Below, piece by piece: positions 61,771 to 64,000 of a stretch of 64,000 nucleotides of DNA. Positions within the stretch are counted from its first letter, which is position 1; each line of letters begins with the position of its first letter. The notes below the pieces were generated by a model. That model was not told the DNA's origin, searched no databases, and saw nothing but the letters and a program-made list of their open reading frames with translations. Both the position numbers and the translations under genes were made by a program. The stretch comes from CF-46 sp042408445 (GTDB taxonomy: Bacteria > Chloroflexota > Limnocylindria > Limnocylindrales > CSP1-4): assembly GCA_042408445.1 (NCBI GenBank), contig JBHORC010000004.1:62001-126000 (forward strand). Direction: 5' to 3'.

Positions 61771-62826
61771 GTGGTCCGACTCCTCTCACGCAAGATCCCG
61801 CTCGCCGAGCTCCATTGCCATCTCGGCGGCGCGGTGACGCCGGCGATCATGTGGAGCATCGCCCACGCCCAGGGCATCAAGCTCCCGACCCGCGACTACT
61901 GGGAGTTCCGCGACACGATCACGGTGTCGGAGAAGCGGAACCGGAGCTTCGACGGGTATCTCCAGCTCTTCCACTGGACCGAGCTCATCCAGAGCTCCCC
62001 GATCGCCGTCGAGCGGGCCGTCTACGAGGTCGTCGGCGGCGCCTACCGCAAGAACAACGTCACCACGACGGAGCTGCGCTTCAACCCGATGAAGCGCAAC
62101 CGCGGCGGCGAGCAGGACCTCGACCACATCATCGCGGCCGCGACCCGGGGCATGGATCGGGCGAGCCTCGAGTACCCGGTGAAGCCCGGGCTCATCTTCT
62201 GCCTGGACCGGGCGTTCCCGTTCGAGCTGAACGAGATCATCGTCGACAAGGCGATCGCGTGGCGGGACCGGGGCGTCGTCGGCGTCGACATCGCCGGCCC
62301 GGAGAGCTCGACCTTCCGGGTCGCCGACTACCGCCGTCTCTTCCGCCGGGCCCGCCAGTTCGGCCTCGGGCTCACGGTCCACACCGGCGAGTCCGGGCCG
62401 GTCGACGAGGTGGCGCGGGTCGTCGAGCTGCTCGAGCCGGACCGGATCGGCCACGGGGTGAAGGCCGCCTACGACCCGCGGGCGATGGCGATGATCCGGG
62501 AGCGCGGCATCGTCCTGGAGATCTGCCCGAGCTCGAACCTCAACACCCGGGTCGTCTCGGGCTGGGACGAGTTCCGCTGGATCTTCGACACGTTCCGCCG
62601 GAACGAGGTCCGCTTCACGATCAACACCGACGGGCCCGAGATGCTCAAGACCTACATCCGGGACGAGATGGCGACGCTCGGCCGGCTCGGCATCCTCACC
62701 GTCGAGGATCAGGAGGCGGCCGCGGCGACGTCGCTCGCCGCGTCATTCGTCCCGAACGTTTCCGACGTCCCCGCGCCGCGCCTCCAGCCGGCCACGCGTG
62801 ACGCCGTGGAGCGCGAGGAGGCCTAG
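61771..62826 (+). CDS. Adenosine deaminase-family protein
   Basis: Zinc-dependent (beta/alpha)8 amidohydrolase of 351 residues. Zinc ligands His15 and His17 in AELHCHLGG, HTGES (catalytic Glu region), RIGHGVKA (His) and INTDGP (Asp) are all present. Classical adenosine deaminases have NTDDP at the last site; here the second Asp, which contacts the purine, is Gly, so the substrate may differ (for example another adenine derivative or an aminodeoxyfutalosine-like compound). GTG 61771 is the start. The stop overlaps the end of the convergent regulator gene by four bases. Confidence 0.85.
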   Translation: MVRLLSRKIPLAELHCHLGGAVTPAIMWSIAHAQGIKLPTRDYWEFRDTITVSEKRNRSFDGYLQLFHWTELIQSSPIAVERAVYEVVGGAYRKNNVTTTELRFNPMKRNRGGEQDLDHIIAAATRGMDRASLEYPVKPGLIFCLDRAFPFELNEIIVDKAIAWRDRGVVGVDIAGPESSTFRVADYRRLFRRARQFGLGLTVHTGESGPVDEVARVVELLEPDRIGHGVKAAYDPRAMAMIRERGIVLEICPSSNLNTRVVSGWDEFRWIFDTFRRNEVRFTINTDGPEMLKTYIRDEMATLGRLGILTVEDQEAAAATSLAASFVPNVSDVPAPRLQPATRDAVEREEA

Positions 62827-63506
62827 CCGCTCGCCGTCTCGACGATGCGATACGTGCAGCAGCGGTCGCCCGAGGCGATGTGCGTCTCCCGGACGACGTC
62901 CGCGCCGAGGACGTCGCGGAACAAGTCGAGCTCCGCATCGCAGGCCGAGCGACCGGCGCGGGCGACGTCGAGGATCGCGCAGTTGTGCTCGCGCAGCCGG
63001 ATCGTTCCGTCCGGCTCGAGGTCGGCGTTCGCGAGGTAGCCCTGCTCGTCCTGGATGACGGCCAGGACACGGACGCGATCCGCCAGCGGCGCATCGGGAC
63101 CCACTCGATCGGCTAGCTCGCGTCGGACGCGGTCACCGATCTGCTGGCGACGCGCCTGGAAGACCTGCTCGATCAGCGTGTCGCCGCCCACCGCCTCGAC
63201 GGCCGCGAGCAGGCTCGCCGCAAGGCCGTCGTAGTTCGACGGGAAGAGCTCCTGCGCGTTGGCGGTGATGTCGTAGAGATGACGCGGCCGGCCGACGCCG
63301 TGGCGAATCGTCTCGTGCCGGACGAAATCGGTCGCCTCGAGCGCCCGCAGCTGCTGGAGGACGCCCGTCCGACTCGCGCCAATCGCCGCGGCGAGCTGAT
63401 CCGGGGTGGAGGGGCCGTCTCGTCGGAGCCGGATGAGGATCTCGCGGCGCAGGGCACCGGACAGACCCAAGACGGTCGACGGCCGCGGGGCTGGAGCGAC
63501 GCGCAT
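62823..63506 (-). CDS. SufR-like winged-helix regulator with conserved Cys
   Basis: A 227-residue transcription regulator: an N-terminal winged helix (LRREILIRLRRDGPST...TGVLQQLRALEATDFV) and a C-terminal domain with EHNCAI, SACDAE and RCCTYRI, the Cys arrangement seen in SufR-type [Fe-S] sensors (COG2345). It may sense iron-sulfur status. I chose ATG 63506 because the strong AAGGAGG lies between it and the upstream ATG 63530. It is divergent from the acyl-CoA dehydrogenase gene. Confidence 0.82.
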   Translation of the reverse strand: MRVAPAPRPSTVLGLSGALRREILIRLRRDGPSTPDQLAAAIGASRTGVLQQLRALEATDFVRHETIRHGVGRPRHLYDITANAQELFPSNYDGLAASLLAAVEAVGGDTLIEQVFQARRQQIGDRVRRELADRVGPDAPLADRVRVLAVIQDEQGYLANADLEPDGTIRLREHNCAILDVARAGRSACDAELDLFRDVLGADVVRETHIASGDRCCTYRIVETASG

Positions 63507-63673
63507 GGTGGCGGCACCGCCCTCCTTCATCGCCGAAGGCTAGCACCGGCCTCCCTCCGGCGCGTTGCGGCGCGGGGCGGTTCGGCATCGCGGCGCGGGT
63601 GTCGCGGCGGGCCCCCCCGACGTCGGCGAGCGCCGGGCGCCGTCCCGTCGAGGCGGTGTTACCCTCGGCCGCG

Positions 63674-64000
63674 ATGGACCTCGACCTGTCCGCCGAGCAC
63701 GCGCTGCTCCGCTCGACGATCCGCGACTTCATGGAAGCCGAGGTCGCGCCGGTCATCGACGAGCACGAGAAGGCGCACCGCTTCCCGGCGGACATCGTGC
63801 GGGGGCTCGGCGAGATGGGCTGGCTCGGGATCCCGGTGCCCGAGGAGGACGGCGGGGCCGGGATGGACACCCTCGCCTACGCGATCGCCGTCGAGGAGAT
63901 CAGCCGGGTCTGGGGCTCGCTCGGGATCATCGTCGCGGCCCACACCTCGCTGGGTTGCGGCCCGCTGATGATCGCCGGCAGCGCCGAGCAGAAGGAGCGC
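63674..64000 (+). CDS. Acyl-CoA dehydrogenase (3' end cut by window edge)
   Basis: First 109 residues of an acyl-CoA dehydrogenase. The helical N-terminal domain is typical: EHALLRSTIRDFMEAEVAP, the LGEMGWLGIPVPEEDGG segment, and AIAVEEISRVWGSLGIIVAAH followed by AEQKER. The FAD-binding and catalytic regions lie beyond base 64000, so the substrate class is not known. The ATG at 63674 has no strong ribosome binding site. Confidence 0.88.
   Translation, partial: MDLDLSAEHALLRSTIRDFMEAEVAPVIDEHEKAHRFPADIVRGLGEMGWLGIPVPEEDGGAGMDTLAYAIAVEEISRVWGSLGIIVAAHTSLGCGPLMIAGSAEQKER

Noticed and set aside
1..64000. Prophage, integrative element or insertion sequence.
   Set aside because: No integrase, transposase, phage structural gene or attachment-site duplication at the tRNA-Gln was found.

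Overview
The window is very GC-rich, with codons ending almost always in G or C, and the genes are tightly packed with many 4-bp ATGA or GTGA stop/start overlaps. A qcrCAB-ctaCDF respiratory operon, an F420-type luciferase-like oxidoreductase, an Rv2578c-like radical SAM protein and GTG/TTG starts suggest a free-living aerobic heterotroph of Chloroflexota (Limnocylindria/Ellin6529-like) or, less likely, Actinobacteriota. This assignment is inference; no rRNA gene is present. I see no transposase, integrase, phage gene or CRISPR array.

Layout. 1-3.7 kb: a truncated GAF-histidine kinase, a metallo-beta-lactamase (MBL) fold protein and the Mg transporter MgtE. 3.9-10.2 kb: the cytochrome bc-aa3 operon on the minus strand (qcrC, qcrA, qcrB, ctaC, ctaD, ctaF), with no subunit III gene. 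10.3-12.7 kb: a small membrane protein and a secreted GH25 lysozyme. 12.7-21.4 kb: a cluster resembling a low-oxygen or stress set (acetate kinase, phosphoketolase, hemerythrin, a LiaF-like protein, a triple universal stress protein, a CBS-BON protein). 21.9-25.6 kb: an ABC-2 exporter with a two-component pair, then tRNA-Gln(CTG). 26-29 kb: comB, comA and an ATP-grasp ligase, a possible sulfolactate module. 29-33.2 kb: an LCP ligase and metXY behind an attenuator-like leader. 33.6-36.4 kb: an AcuI-type reductase, an MBL hydrolase and a monoacylglycerol-lipase-like hydrolase. 36.4-38.5 kb: a TPP riboswitch controlling a ThiY-like binding protein and a permease. 38.6-42.1 kb: an ECF sigma factor with a propeller protein, and an aminobutyraldehyde dehydrogenase.

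42.4-49.3 kb: an LLM oxidoreductase, mutY, nnrE, glpD, glpK and a two-zinc-ribbon protein with a Gly/Ser/Tyr low-complexity linker. 49.3-50.15 kb is a non-coding, repeat-rich stretch: two hairpins, three or four tandem copies of an element of about 125 bp (one more copy lies at 42.1 kb), and a 158-bp segment bounded by inverted repeats. 50.15-60 kb: plsY and a split 2-oxoacid dehydrogenase locus (E3, E1-alpha, E1-beta, two small paralogues, a convergent phzF, E2, an SDR protein, lipA). 60-64 kb: a radical SAM protein, a Pr6Pr membrane protein, an adenosine-deaminase-like protein, a SufR-like regulator and the start of an acyl-CoA dehydrogenase.

Taken together the genes describe aerobic respiration fed by 2-oxoacid, glycerol-3-phosphate and acyl-CoA oxidation, with a phosphoketolase-acetate kinase bypass, methionine synthesis by sulfhydrylation, and salvage of thiamine precursors. 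The least explained parts are the repeat region at 49.4-50.1 kb, the metY leader, the comA-comB-ATP-grasp module and the FUS-like zinc-ribbon protein.
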